Shown here: one piece after another, positions 48,263 through 61,678 of the stretch
Layout: every line of letters starts with the position of its first letter
How positions within the stretch are numbered: position 1 is the stretch's first letter
DNA from: Bugula neritina
Taxonomy: Eukaryota > Bryozoa > Gymnolaemata > Cheilostomatida > Bugulidae
Direction: 5' to 3'
Assembly (NCBI GenBank): GCA_964035545.1
Contig: OZ037770.1
Location: 10,964,463 to 11,028,462, forward strand
DNA length: 64,000 bases
Notes under the pieces: model-generated
What the model was told of the DNA's origin: nothing
Seen by the model: the letters and a program-made list of their open reading frames with translations, nothing else
The model's database searches: none
Made by a program: the position numbers and the translations under genes

Positions 48263-48639
48263 AACAATTACAAAATAATAAAGCGCTAGTATAACAAAGG
48301 TTCAAAATAGGATAACACATAAGAAAAATATAATTTGCCCTTTATAATGCAACTGCTATATGTTGATATTCTATATTATGTTGAAGTTATACTCTCCTTG
48401 AATCATGGCTATGAGAGCAAGAGAAAAAATTATAATCATTTAACTTCTGTTTAGGAGTTACCTGATTTTATATAATATTATATATGATGGCTCTTCCTTT
48501 TTGGTGTATGAAGTAGAACATAATTGAACAGCAAATGACACTCTGGTATTTAGCTGCATCCTTTGGGGTTTCAGTTTTCCTTTTTGGAGTTATGCTCTAA
48601 TGCCGGTGAACTCAATAATTTCTATTCAATTTTATCTGC

Positions 48640-48880
48640 AAGGTTGCAGGGAGGTTTATGCAATTTCAAAGTCACATCAGTTGTTAAAATATTTGAAGGC
48701 AAGGCTTGTCACGTAATATAAATTTTTTTATGCAGCAGCATACCATAAACTCATACTATTAGCATACCTGCATGCCTGTGAAATATGATATAGTATTCAT
48801 CTCTCTGTTCTTCAAAACAGAATTTATGGGAAGTGACTGAAAGAGGTTTCAATGCAAAATATATGTTACACAATTTTAAA
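48640..48880 (-). repeat. Dispersed module, inverted, near 48.8 kb
   Basis: GCCTGTGAAATATGATATAG and CTCTCTGTTCTTCAAAACAG correspond to the reverse complement of the left-hand modules. Confidence 0.55.
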
Positions 48881-49810
48881 AGCATGACTTATACTTCGCA
48901 ATTATTTAATTGCATGAAAACGTAATTTAGTAGAAATCAAATTTATTTGTCTCAGAATCATATAATTGTGGCATCTTAAACACTTTGGCTGTGCACATTT
49001 GTTTGGTAGATTTAAAAAGCAGGTATGAGTACTTCTTAATTTGATTTACTCAAAAATCTTAAGATTTTTTCAGCAGTTCAAGTCAAAAGTTCAAGTTGTG
49101 TAATGCTATTAGTTTTTTATGATTGCTTCTATAAATTGTCTATAAATTTGTTTTTATATCAGCTTTTTGACTTTATTAAAAAATAAATTGTTCAATTTCT
49201 GAAGTGATTTAAGAAATCAGTTTTTATCGTGCAGTGTATTTTATTAATAACATGTATGTAAGTAGAATTTGCTTCGTATTCTACAAAATTCCTATTGAAC
49301 AAACTATCAAATTATATAATTGTTTGCTTATGCTTTATAAGTTTTCAATTGCTTTTCACTAAAAATAGAAATAGTTGCATGTCATGGTTTATCAAAACTG
49401 ACCAATAAACTGCAAGAGCTGGGGAGAATGTAGTGTTTATGCATGAAAGGAATCATTGACTATCTATTCTTGTTCGATACCCACGAAAGGAAGGTGGGCT
49501 GTTTTAATTTATCGATGCTTTAGTAATAATTGTTTTAATTATATTATAGAGATCAATTTCATCATTTTTAAATATTAGCCATAATTTGAATGTCTTCATC
49601 TGACAAAAATTGTGGCGTTGTGTAACGGTGCAACATTATTTTTGTAACCATAAATTTACAAAAGTTTAATTTTAAAAGCATTTTGAGCTTCACTAACTAC
49701 ACCTGATGCTGTTTTGACTATCAAAACTTAACAGTACAATTATATAGCAAATATCTTTTTGTGCATTTCAAATACAGCTAATAGGTTCGCTATTGTTTCT
49801 GCACATACAG
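48881..49810. other. Upstream region of gene D
   Basis: AT-rich. The ATG of gene D is directly preceded by CACATACAG, an acceptor, so a non-coding first exon should lie upstream, but I could not place it or a TATA box with confidence. Confidence 0.4.
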
Positions 49811-51879
49811 ATGGAGAAGTGGCTGTCCGTATCGAGTAAATGGAAGGTTTTCGTTTTGATTTTCATCTTCTTATTGCAACTTAACTCAAAGATTGAGGGA
49901 AGACTGTGCCCAGTTGACACTTGGAGTGTACGTATGTTCATTTAGTTTAGTCAAACGCAACATTTTTGATCCTCGTAAATCATATATTGTTTAATTTCAA
50001 AAAAGTGTGCTACTTGGGACGCTAGAAAGTCTAAAAAGTTCACAATATTTTGATTTATGGCAACATTGTTTAGTTAGGAGCAGCTGGTGTGGTGTAGTCG
50101 CTACAGTACTGCATGGCTAAGTACATACAAATGTTTATTTATATAGTCATAACTGCTCTTTTAAGCTACAATAATGTATAAGTCCTGAGCACTGCATATA
50201 CTTCGCAAAAAAAACTTTTTATAAATTATCGCTTTCATAAACTAAAAACATATGTGAGCTTTTTCATCATGCTGATAATTTTTACCACTCATATCATTTG
50301 AGTGGAATTGATTGCAGCTTGAAGTTCTCTATTAAAAACGCTACTTTTGATTTTTTTGACCTTCATTTCTAATTGTTATATATAACTTATTTTGAAATGC
50401 CATTGACTGTTATATAATTTTTATTATAATTAATTTTGAATACCTGTATGAGAGCATTAATAATATTTTATTTTGTAGAATCGGGGCATATTTCTAGACA
50501 TTGATTATGTAGAGGAAAGAAATGTAGCCATTTTTACTTTTGGCAACATGCAAAGTTTGCAAGACTATGACACGGTAAGAAGTTTCTTTTTATACAGTCA
50601 ATTTGTTTAAACTTGAATAATAATTCAGATATTTGCTAATCTTCAAAAATATATATAACACAGCAAACAAAATAAATTTGCAGCACTGAAAATAATATTT
50701 ATAATTGTAGGTGAATTAATAAGTTTTTAACTTGTCAATTTACAGATTGGTTTTGCAACGATGTTTGGGAAACCATATTTTTTTACAATTGGGAGCCAAT
50801 ATCAAATATGTGTATCTCAAAAAACTGCTGTACAGCAAAAAAACATATATACTAAATCATCTGCATTTTGTAACAATTTTGCTTTAGTGCAAAATTGTCC
50901 ATCGATTGGTATTTTTAGATAACTGTTTAAAGTTTGTGCCTGCAATAATTTTACAGGGTGTAAATATAGTGAAGAATCCAGTGACTGGTGTGTGCTATGT
51001 GACAAAGCTCCAGCAATCACCTGACTCTGGCGAAGATTGGCAAGTTTACCTGAATGGCTCCATGCCTGCTTGTCGGCTCAAAAGCACCCCCTACACGCTC
51101 AGCAATGTGACGGAAATGGAAGACACTAGCTACCTGCCCCCTGAGGCTCATGAGATTTGTCTTGATGGATACAAGGAAGCAGACGTGATGCCTTTGATTA
51201 GACGTAGACGTTGTAAGTATTAAACTGTTACGTTTCTTGTAGGCTAGAAAGTATAACAAACCTTTTTTATTTGTTTTGTATTTTCCAATTATTATTGTTA
51301 AAATAAAAGCACAGCGTTATTTAGTTAGCATTACTTTGATTTCTAACTGTTGCTTGAGGCTATATAATATGTATCATTTTTAAAATTTTGAAATGCACTT
51401 TTTCCATTTTGCTTGACCATTCTAAAGTGCGTTTAGCTTAGAAAAATTGAAAACATTTTTGAGATTTAAAAAGGTTTAACCATAATTTTTTTATTAATAC
51501 TTCTTTATTTTAAATAAAATAAGCAGACAAAAATTTAGCCGAAATTCTATATTATAAATTGCTGTTGATAGTTCGATTTCCGTGGAGTTACAAACCCAAA
51601 AGAAAACCAAAGCCAAGTTCAATATTTAGGCATGGATTTGGTGGGAGAGGATTTGGTTGGAGCCGAAACAAGTTCTTTGGACGAAAACGCTACTTGTGGA
51701 GAAGAGATATGACCACCCCTACTAGAAGTACTGTGTCCACTGAGACACTGACTATGAATTCAACTTCCATAACTCCCCAACCAACTCCCGAAGCTTCTAC
51801 AACTACTGAGAGCATTCCTGATGAGAAGTGGATAACAGCTCGAGGGACAAGAATTGTTGAGATTGAAATTCAATGTTAG
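49811..51879 (+). CDS. BRICHOS-type precursor with basic Gly/aromatic-rich peptide, gene D
   Basis: Exons are 49811-49927, 50479-50574, 50957-51212 and 51572-51879 (777 nt, 258 aa), with clean GT/AG borders and the family phases. Residues 1-30 form a signal peptide (VFVLIFIFLLQL). The BRICHOS-like core has Asp68 (QDYDT), Cys84 (GVCYVTKL) and Cys139 (HEICLDGYKEA), with an extra Cys110. Exon 3 ends LIRRRR (153-156), a furin-type site at the exact border of the cargo exon. The cargo has YKPKRKPKP, then HGFGGRGFGW, FFGRKRYLWRR (191-201), then a Ser/Thr-rich linker and a tail RIVEIEIQC. It is strongly cationic and aromatic up to residue 201. A released antimicrobial peptide is inferred from layout. 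D is more diverged than A-C. AATAAA lies at 52193-52198. Confidence 0.85.
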
Positions 51880-52198
51880 ATAGACTTGCTTCCTGTTTTA
51901 AAAAAATACAAAATAATTCTGATTAACCTGCACTAAATACTACATATAACATTGTTTTTAATATATAATATGTGCATGCATGTCTTGCAATTTAATTTAC
52001 TTTATTTCATCTAAATCTTTTTGTTGTTTCATACTAACCAATAATTAGGAGCTGCAAAACAACTTGGTTGCATAATATGCAAATTATATCTATATATAAG
52101 ATAATGAGGAATTTCTTTTAATTTTGTTTTAAAATTTAAACTGTATCATTTTGAAAACTAACCACTGTCAATTTACATGAGAAATAAAGTCTTCCAAA

Positions 52199-52449
52199 AT
52201 CTTAACTCTGTAAATGTTTACAATTTATCTTTTGCTAAAGTAATGTAAATATACTTCTCCTTATGATCAAAATATACACCTAATATAGATTAAATATTTC
52301 TGTGCTTGCATATAGCTCTTGCTCATCATTATGCTTCTAAAGATTTAATTATTTTTAAATTAAAGTACAGGAACAGACGTTCTCGCCTCATCCAATGCAC
52401 ACGTAAATATATAAGTTTAATTTGCTTTTACATAATTTACTCTGTCTTT
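52199..52449. other. 3' flank of gene D, no gene seen
   Basis: AT-rich sequence with nothing recognisable. Confidence 0.4.
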
Positions 52450-52577
52450 CACACACACACACACACGCACACACGCACACACGCACACACGCACACACGC
52501 ACACACGCACACACGCACACACGCACACACGCACACACGCACACACGCACACACGCACACACGCACACATGCACACA
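52450..52577. repeat. (ACACACGC)n microsatellite
   Basis: CA start followed by about 14 units of an eight-base ACACACGC repeat. His/Thr and Val/Cys open frames across it are artefacts. Confidence 0.95.
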
Positions 52578-52913
52578 AACTCATAATTAAAGATGCATTT
52601 GCTAAAATGTATTTAAATAGTGCAAATATGCGAATACAAGGCAAAAGGCACAAGTAGCCAAGAGCTTATCATATAGTATGCAACAGCCTAATTGTGCAGC
52701 TACATAATCAAAGTTCCAACAGTCATAGATGTTTCCATAAGTATGACTTAAGGCTATATTTACTCAGTTTGATTAAAGTAACTACATTAAATATACAATT
52801 TTGCTGGGTATAGTCAACTGTACGTATTAAGTTCTTGATAGCCTGTTAACTCACGCAAGTTTATAGTCACTATAATAATCTATGTGAGAAACCACCGATG
52901 GAACGGGTATGTT

Positions 52914-53067
52914 GCTAAATCAGGCTAAAAACTTATTCAAATTGAGAACAGAAACAATTATGACTGGATGCTCTGCCTAACATCATTAATGGCCTTTGTC
53001 ATGACTTAAACTCATGGCTTTGTGCTTACTAGGCAAGCGCTCGAACCCCTAGACCACGGCTGCCCCC
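52914..53067 (-). mobile_element. tRNA-derived SINE, copy 5
   Basis: Best-preserved head on minus: GGGGCAGCCGTGGTCTAGGG, GTTCGAGCGCTTGCCTAGTA and GAGTTTAAGTC as B box, then the shared GAGCATCCAGTCATAATTG body and TAGCCTGATTTAGCAA tail. Confidence 0.75.
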
Positions 53068-54706
53068 TATATATGGCTTGATAGGCTGTTGCTGATTTCA
53101 AATTACTTATTTTAAACTTTACGTTAAGATTATGTTTGTCAATTCAGTACAATGCAAGTGTAAGTGTATGATTTACTTTTGGAGTTGAGATTCTCTAGTA
53201 GCTCCTGTATTGCAATGGTTGGCACGTTGGCGTACAAGTCGGAGGGCTGTGGTTTCATGTCTACAAAGAAATATTTTTACAAGGGCATAAGTTCCTTGTT
53301 AGCTGGCGTTACAACTGTGAGGCATGACTCTCAGTTTTAAGAACATTCTTGTTAACAATATATTTTCTATAGAAAGACATTTTATATAAACTGATAAATG
53401 AACAGATAAAATCTGCACCAGGTTAAAAGATTAAACCATTTATCAGCATTCATAATGACTGAAATAAAGAATTTGAATGACAAAAGACTTAATGGGAGAA
53501 AACAAGATCAAATAGATATGATAGAAAGTAGTTTAAGGAAGTTCCGCATTGAAAAAAACAAGCATTCACAGATATAATCTAATTACCTGCGCGGTATTTC
53601 TATAGACTATAGAGCTTAGGCTTGACATCACCTCTATCAGGCTGATGCTACTCGTTTTGATGATGTATAGCTTTGTAATCACCTAAAATCTAGGGTACCA
53701 TCTTTGATTGGCTTCTACTTATTCAAAACATCAGCTATGTCAAATAGAGCAAGAAACAGCAAGTTGTGACATTATAAGTATGTTTAATTTTGACAAGAAG
53801 TCCTCACATTTTACAGCATATGTTGAGACCCATGCTTTATTTGTTAAAAACAAAACTCTAATTTGCTGCTAGAGCAGAATTATAACTTTTGTTTCTGTTA
53901 AACAAATGAAATATGGCTCATTGTATCCAATGTTGATTTATGTACACTAACTGCAGCTACTTCATCAGTTAATTTTACACAAGTTTAGCAGAAGTAATCA
54001 ACGTTGTTTGGATGGAAATTATAGATGAAAAGACACCATAATTATAGCTAAACAAATAGTTATTATATAGCTATTACTGTAAGTATACTATCAACCAAGT
54101 TTTTAAATTATTTTTTCATTTTTAGCACAACAAGGAAAGTAAAATTTTTATTAGATTGAGCTTGAATGTTACATGCATTGCAGTACTTCCTTCTTACTTA
54201 GCCTGTGTTCTCTAAACTATGAAATAAACTTTAAATATATGTATTATTGTCTTGAGCTCAGTCTATGATTTAAACTCATCTTTGTTATCTGTTAACTTGA
54301 CTTCAATACATCTATTGTTTAAGGTTCTATTTGTATCATTGTTAACATATACTCATTGAATTCAATCAGTTGAAACCATCTCTGCGTCCGGGTAACACAC
54401 ATTCTACCAGCTCACAGGTAAATTTATCTACCAGTAAACTTATAGATATGTTTTCTACTTTCATGTACTTATTATAGCTATACGTTTTTTGACTACTTTT
54501 TAAGGAGATATTATGTTTTATAGTGAAAACAGCATTTATTAATGCAAAAAGTAAGCACAATTGATTTTTAGCACTCCTCAAACAATTTTAAGTTTCTTAG
54601 AGTAATCATGCAGTTATGTGTTTTTTGGGTTTCAAGGCTTTGTGGTACTAAATTAACAACAAATTCACTTATGTCTGTTTTATATAATACAGTTTGGAAA
54701 TCAGAA
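53068..54706. other. Upstream region of gene E
   Basis: No coding segment was recognised. CTCACAG|GTAAAT near 54418 is a possible donor of a non-coding first exon; this is only a motif match. Confidence 0.35.
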
Positions 54707-57184
54707 ATGGAGTACAAACTAACAAGTAGATGTTATGTCTTCGTACTGACGGCAGTTGTGTTTTTGCAACTTTCTCATCAAAGTTCTGGCACCATGTTTC
54801 GAGTGAGACTTCCCGGGGTATGCTATATGTCCATGATTTAATAAATTATGTGAATTAAGAAACATGTTAAAAACAAAAACATTCTTTTTAATAATATTAC
54901 AACTTTTATAGACGAACAAAATGCGTTTTCATTGATTGGAAACTTAAGACTTCCTGGCTTTAGCCAAAAGCAATGTTCTAATAAGTGTTTGTTATAAAAA
55001 GAAAATAATTTCTGAAAAAGGCACCATTTTACCTACTGAATAGGCCTACTGCATTTATTTTGCATCTATGCAATCATAACTAAAGGGGTTTTGTTTGCAT
55101 ATTTTATACTAGATCAACTTATAAATACATCCCAAGCCTTCCAATTGCAGTGATTTCTGTTTATGATTCAAGTAGAAACAATTAGTGGGCTGCACCTAAG
55201 CTGGTATGAAATATGTGATATTCTAACTGTTGTAGGGTCACGACCTGGAGGTTGACGTAACCTACAATCGCCAAGAAGCTGTTGCAACGTGTCAATATAA
55301 GAGTGGTCTCATCGTGCTACAAGACTATGATAAGGTAAGATAACGATCATGGAGACTATTCAATATTTTTCAATTGCAAGAATCAGGTGTTAAATCTATC
55401 TATTGTATACTGGAATGCTCGTATCAAAAGAAATCTTCAATATAAAGTTCAATCAGAAACTATATAATGTATTGTGAGTTGTTCACCTTGTGTAAACCAT
55501 AATATATAACTATTGAAACAGACAAATGAAGCAACAAAGCATTTAGTTGAAAATATTTAACCAAGCTTATTTGGCACTTGATGTATCCATTATTCATTTG
55601 TGAGTTTTACTTTTCTAAAGTTATTATTAATTTATTGAAGTATATACTTTTAATAAAATTCATTCTAGTTGGTCTTTTTTAACTAAATTATGATATATTT
55701 TGCAAAACATAGAAATTTCTAGAATATTTATGCTGATTAGGTAAAAATTAATAAAAGAAAAATTTGATTGTATTGGTCAAAATAAGTTTGTATATACTTT
55801 TAGATGTCAAAGGTAGCTAGAGATCCAACCACAAAGTTGTGCTATGTGGGAAGGTTTGACAGTCAATCGCCTATGGATGGTCTAATAATTGACCAGTACC
55901 TAAAACAAAATTCTAAACTTAACAAGTGAGTAATATCAAAAGCCTGTAAGAATTGAAAAACTGTTACATCTCCGCCTTGCACAAAGCACCAAAAGCTAGC
56001 ACATCTTATTTTAAAGTTCTTGTATATAAAATGAATTAAGTTACATAACCTATCAACAAGCTTTTTGCATTTAGATTATATTTTAACTGTAAAATATCAA
56101 TATTTTCTAGGTATATTTGTGCATTAATTATCGCAATGACTGCACAAATGGAAATTTCAACATTGGCCCTATTTATTAAACTTGGTTTGCCTACAAACCA
56201 GACTACATTATTTAACCTTGCTTGATATCTTTTGCATTGATTAATGGTGCTGTTTTAAAGTTTATCTAGTTTTAAAACTTTACCAAGAAAGCTTGTTATT
56301 ATAAAAATTGTATTTTAATAGGCTGGTTCTGAAAGTTGAGAAGAAGCCCTACTTTCTTGCAAATCCCTCACTGCCATTTGAAGATTTGGTCCCAAAGAAT
56401 GCTGAAGACCTTTGTCCTGAAGGATTCATTCCAATAACTAAGAAAGCGGAATTTGGTATAATATATATTTACCTAAATCTATAATATAATATCTAAGAAA
56501 GTCTAAGTTATAATATTTCTAGTTACTTACAGTAATCATTACCTCAGGCTAAAGGCGGTTGACAGACAAAACTTTTGCAAGACACCCTGTGAAGCATATT
56601 TTGAAATAAATGTTCATTATTTTTTATGAGAGCACCATTTGCATATGTATTAAACATTCAACCACACATATCACCTGCAGTGTCTATAATAGCTTTAGCT
56701 ATAGTTTACTTTTGTAAACTTAAACATCTTTTCCTGCATTCAAGGTTTTATGCAAAAATTGTTTACAAAACTTGATTATTTAAACTGTCTGTTCAAAGCA
56801 TATAATGCATAATCACAATGTTTTTTAAGAAAAGAATGCGTCACAAAAAGTAAAAAAAATTATGCTTATTAGACACACTATATTTTTGCAAATAAATTTA
56901 ATGACTGCTAATTAAGAAAACCTAATTGACATTATGTAAGAAGTATAAATCAACGTTTGAAAGGAGTAACCATTTTGGTTGAAATATATCAGTTTGGCTT
57001 CTTATAATGCATGAAAATAGTCTAAGCTAATAAAAGTTGAGAGAGCTGTAAAGTCAATTATGAAGTTTCACATATGTTTATATATGTCACAGCTGCTGAT
57101 GATCCTGAGCTTACCAAGCCAACTGTGGAAATTGGGCTAGAGGTTATCCTGGAGTACAACATGGATGATGACATAATTCAATAG
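54707..57184 (+). CDS. BRICHOS-type secreted protein without cationic cargo, gene E
   Basis: Exons are 54707-54817, 55236-55334, 55804-55925, 56322-56455 and 57093-57184 (558 nt, 185 aa). The ATG chosen aligns with the family start; an upstream in-frame ATG at 54608 lies outside a plausible leader. Residues 1-28 form a signal peptide (CYVFVLTAVVFLQL). The BRICHOS-like core has Asp67 (QDYDK), Cys83 (KLCYVGRF) and Cys142 (EDLCPEGF). The core exon is split by an extra intron, and 122 + 134 equals the family's 256 nt with the same final phase. The last exon is short and acidic: DDPELTKP, TVEIGLEVILEYN, DDD. It keeps the VEI..EV tail but no basic segment. It may act as a chaperone-only paralogue or carry only the beta-prone client strand. 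AATAAA lies at 57459-57464. Confidence 0.82.
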
Positions 57185-60038
57185 CTTGCCTCTGTCTATA
57201 TAAGAGGCCTCAACACATCTCTGATTCCTAAAGAATATTTGAAACATCATTTTTAGATACATCTTGAAATATATGATTTTGATAATTCTGCATGAAATCT
57301 AAGTGAAAAACATTTTATTTATTGTCATAATATTTATAATTATACTTAATTGAGCTTGTGTCAAACGTGTCTGCTGCACTAGCATCAAATCAAGTTGCAC
57401 AATGTCTAACATTGCATGTATTTTTTTAACAATTGTACTAATTTTTTATTTTTAGTCTAATAAAAAGTTCAACAATAAATTGAAACCAAGAAATATTTGT
57501 ATTTTCTATAGTCAATGTAATTAATTTACAAATGCTATGAAGTAATGATAAATTAAATAAGATTTAAAGCTCTATAACGTACTTTCCTAAAGTAAAATTG
57601 AGAATATCAATTATTATGGGAACTAATACTGCATGCATAGAGAAGTGCAAGTTATGGTGAAAGTGCCTTTAATTAGTTCAACTATTCAGTTAGTAAATTC
57701 TGCTCACAGCATTGCATTATAGGTCATACTATTGTAGATTTAGGTTTTTTATAGTGAAAAATAGTAATTGCCTTTTCACTAGGATATTAGAAACCTATTA
57801 CCATGCATGCACTACACCACTGGAAAAATTGTTAAACCCAATACATACACATGGCATTAAGATTTTGCTACTTTAACCATCAGATTGGTAATTTACTGTG
57901 AAAAGACCTAAATACATTTTATTAAACTGCAGTACATTTCATAGTATAGCCGGCTGTAGGCAAGCAATTTAGAGGGAAAGTCCAGCAAGGATAGAAAACA
58001 ATAATAATAAACAAATATAGAATAATGCAGTTCTGATGCATTTTCAAAACTAAAGTTTACTTAGCCTAGGTATCTTGTAATTTAATATATAGCTTTATAT
58101 AGAAAATCGGATGCAATACCTTTACTAAGCTATAGGCGTCATAACTCCAAAACTAGTTGTTTGAATTTATCTTTAAGTATTTTGCTGAATATTTATTACC
58201 ATTTGATTGGCTATAGTTTATATGAGGATATATATATGACTGGTCCTTAAAGTGCTGGGCTGTGAAAGCTTATGTTACTGAAAGTTATCAAAACATTGGT
58301 TTGGAGTCTAAACATACTCTGTCTATAGACGGTTAGTTTTCAATAAAATGATTTCTATATCATCTGTTTCTGGCTTATTATAGAGGCTTTTTGATCTATG
58401 CATTAAGGGAGAGGAGAATATGTGCTAATTAACAGAACCTAGACAAACAGTTGAAATACTCAAGTAATTAAAATACTATTTGTAATGAATTTTATACATT
58501 AAGATGTTGTATTGTTAAAAAAGGAACAAGATGTAAACATTGTTTTTGAAAATTAGAACATTTTTAATATATAATGTATATATTATAGCTGTATATATAC
58601 AAACACACGCACACGGTATAATCATATAAGATTTAATATTTTGAAAGGAAATCATGCATTGATTGTCAGAGGTCATTTTAAAAACAGTTTACAAACTGTA
58701 AGACTCAGCATAATGAAGGAAGAGTTTTAATTAAACAGTAAATTAGTTTTGCTTGACTCGCTTCTAATAAATTTTTTAAATTGATCCACCTTTAAACCTT
58801 TTTAATTTCCTTTCGTGCAGAAGTAAAATGGTTTTCAGCAATATGCGGGGCATAATTCAAATAACTTAAAAGGAAATGATGTATCAATTAGTATAACTTT
58901 GATCAATATTTTTACAGCATTCAGTTCTTGCATAAACAACTGCAAGAAAAAATATTAAGCAAAAGTTTGCTCAAGTTTGCATATGATATGGTTCGTCCTT
59001 TTGTAACCAACTTGATATTTTGATATTTTGCTTTGGTTGTTAAAAGTTTGAATAAAATGACTGGCCTATTTTTGACATCAAGATTTGGTAAGTTGAATTC
59101 TGGATGTTATTGCATGTGGTTTTTTTTTCTCACCTATCTCTGCTTTGTCCTGTCCTGTGATTTATAGTAAAGTAATATAGCATATTGTATTGTATTGATA
59201 TATAGTTAAATATTATATGGTTATGCCATTAAATGTGAACAATTGTTGCAGTATAATATGGTTTACATTATGTTTTGTCATTTGGTTTAGTGTTTTGACT
59301 AAGTTTAAAAAGCCAAAATTCTAAAATAATAAACAATGAAACTGCATATAAATATAACCGCATGTAATTCAATTGGTTTTGTTGTGAAACTCAGACTCAA
59401 CATAATTTCCCTTCATTTATTGCAGCTATAAGTTTTTTTTATTCATGCATAAAAGGTATATTGAGTTATTATAGCTTATACACGTTTAAATTAGTGTAAC
59501 GAACTAAACAGCATATATAAGAAGTTTTGCTGTTTTTCAGGCAAACCGAAATATGCAAATATCATTACATATAATAAATAATTAAGTTAATATATGACAT
59601 ACAACATTATTATATTCTTACAGATGAACTATGTATGTATATACATATAGTAAGAACATTTACTTTTGGTAAATACATATTTTCTGCTGAATAGTACTTA
59701 TCTTTTTTCTCATTGTGATATATTTGAAAAAGAAATGATAAAAAAAAAAAATATTCATATATTAATTATTGGATTTTGCCAATAGTATAGCAATTACCAA
59801 ATTTCTACGCGCAAAAAGCACTAATATACTATGTAATATCAAACATATAAATCTATGGGCTGTTTTGTAATTCAATGTGTAGCTGCTATTACCTATAGGC
59901 AACAAAATAAATTCTTATACAAAAGTGCTTAACTAATGCTATTGCTAGTTTTAATCTATTAATTTGCAAATTTCTAATTTCTCCAGTTAATGAAGAGCTG
60001 TGAAATTACATCTATTTTAAAGATTGTAGGCATAAATA
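57185..60038. other. Intergenic, no gene seen
   Basis: Gene E 3' UTR to about 57480, then about 2.5 kb of AT-rich DNA. A short TTTTCTCACCTATCTCTGCT block near 59130 resembles one at 41653 upstream of gene C. Confidence 0.4.
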
Positions 60039-61678
60039 ATGTTTCAGGTTTGTATTTTGATCTCTTTTCAAGTACTTATAGTAGAACCTGCTGCTCTGGC
60101 TGCGTTTGGTTACCAGACTGTCCTCTACAAGAGTTATGTCATACCAGAATCTCTATCCAACATTTCACTGTATGACTCCGGGACAGCCATCTCCACCAGC
60201 TACTGTGGCTTTGATTGTATGAGAAGAGAAGAATGCAATGAATTCACATTTGATTAGCTAACCAAGAAGTGCTCTGTTAAAACATCTGTTAACTCTAATC
60301 TGTATTCTGAAGGACAGGGAGATGATTCTGATTTCTACATTCGAGCAGATGTTCGAAAGCGGTTTAGTAAATTACTGGCTAGGAGTAAGTATAGTTGCTT
60401 AAATCCAATTAAAATGATAATATATTGTTAAAAAAATTGATAGTTTTTGTTTTAAAATTTAGTGAAAAGGCATAATAAAATTAATTATAAGCACTGACTA
60501 TTTTGGAAATGTTAATTTTTTTTAACATTTTCTTAGTAAATTCTCTGAAGTCCTTTCTTTAAAAAAATTATTGTATTATAACAAGTTTTGTGAATTCATA
60601 CCTTATTATAATATTTAATTGATTTAATACACATTATGAATTGAAATTCATTGAAAAATAAAAAAATATTGTAGAAAAGTCAGCTAAGCTGTCATCTGTA
60701 AGGATTAGTCCTCAAGCACATATTTCCCATGGTGCAGTTTTGGCTGTTGATGGATTTTATGAACCAAAAACTAGGGTGCATGATTCATTGGCACACAGTA
60801 AGAAAGAGAATAGACCATGGTGGAGAGTAAACCTGGAAGATGTACACTGTGTCTGGGCTGTCAACATTCTGAATAGATATGCAAGTGAGTGAAATATTTT
60901 GAGAGCTTATAGAGTGATTTGCAGCTTTAATCTAATTCTGATGATTTTTTTTGAGTCCATTACAATTTTAGAATTATTTTGTGAAGGTGAAAATGAGTTT
61001 TATGGAGTCAGTTAGATGTTGTTACTCCATGAAAACTAAAACAGTAAAAAAAGTGTAATAAATCTTCTCTACACTATCACTCCTAAAAAACACAGTTTTA
61101 TATTTCTGATTCATAAGGCCAATGCTAATTTTTGACAAATGTACCTCTTCTTATGTATACTATCGCGATGTTTTCTAATGCCAACTTATTTTAAGCAACA
61201 CTTTAAACATTTTATTCAAAACTCTTTATTCTATAAAACATGCAGTATAGTTAAAATTGTTGATGACTTTATTTTTAAAAAATCTGGCTCTTTTGAAGTT
61301 TATATTGAATTAATGCTTTTTACATTTAAACAAATACTTATAAGACACATTGTTTCTTGTTTATAAAATAAAAATACCTGCTTTACCAATTGTAATGACA
61401 GCATAAACGTTATATTGTCATAAACATGACGTTTTTCAGAAATAGAACATAGCCAGAGATCAATCGACACCGAAGTAACAGTTGCTGTAATGGTAGAGGA
61501 AGATATAGAGTTTACTGGATCTAACAGAGAAGTTCTGTGTAAATATGTTGATGGTTATCTCAACAGATACTACACTTTGATTACTTGTGATCAACCAATC
61601 AGTGGCCGCTTTGTCCAGATTCTGTTCAATGCTACAACCGCGCCTAATTTAAATGAGATTGAAGTTCATGGTTATTAA
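60039..61678 (+). pseudogene. Secreted PAN-like plus F-type-lectin-like gene with in-frame stop
   Basis: Exons are 60039-60384, 60675-60884 and 61440-61678; all borders and phases fit. A Met at 60039 gives a signal-peptide-like start (FQVCILISFQVLIV). Exon 1 encodes a PAN/apple-like module (SYCGFDCMRREECNEFTFD then TKKCSV) broken by TAG at 60255-60257. Exons 2-3 encode a fucolectin-type fold: AVDGFYEP, HSKKENRPWWRVNLED, AVNILNR, then ITCDQPISGRFVQI and LNEIEVHGY. The usual fucose signature (His with RxDxxxR) is not evident, so sugar binding is doubtful. Apart from the one TAG the frame is intact, so this may be a young pseudogene, a polymorphic null or a sequencing error. AATAAA follows the stop. 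Confidence 0.65.

Noticed and set aside
52306-52653. His/Thr and Cys/Val repeat proteins
   Set aside because: Artefacts of the ACACACGC microsatellite.
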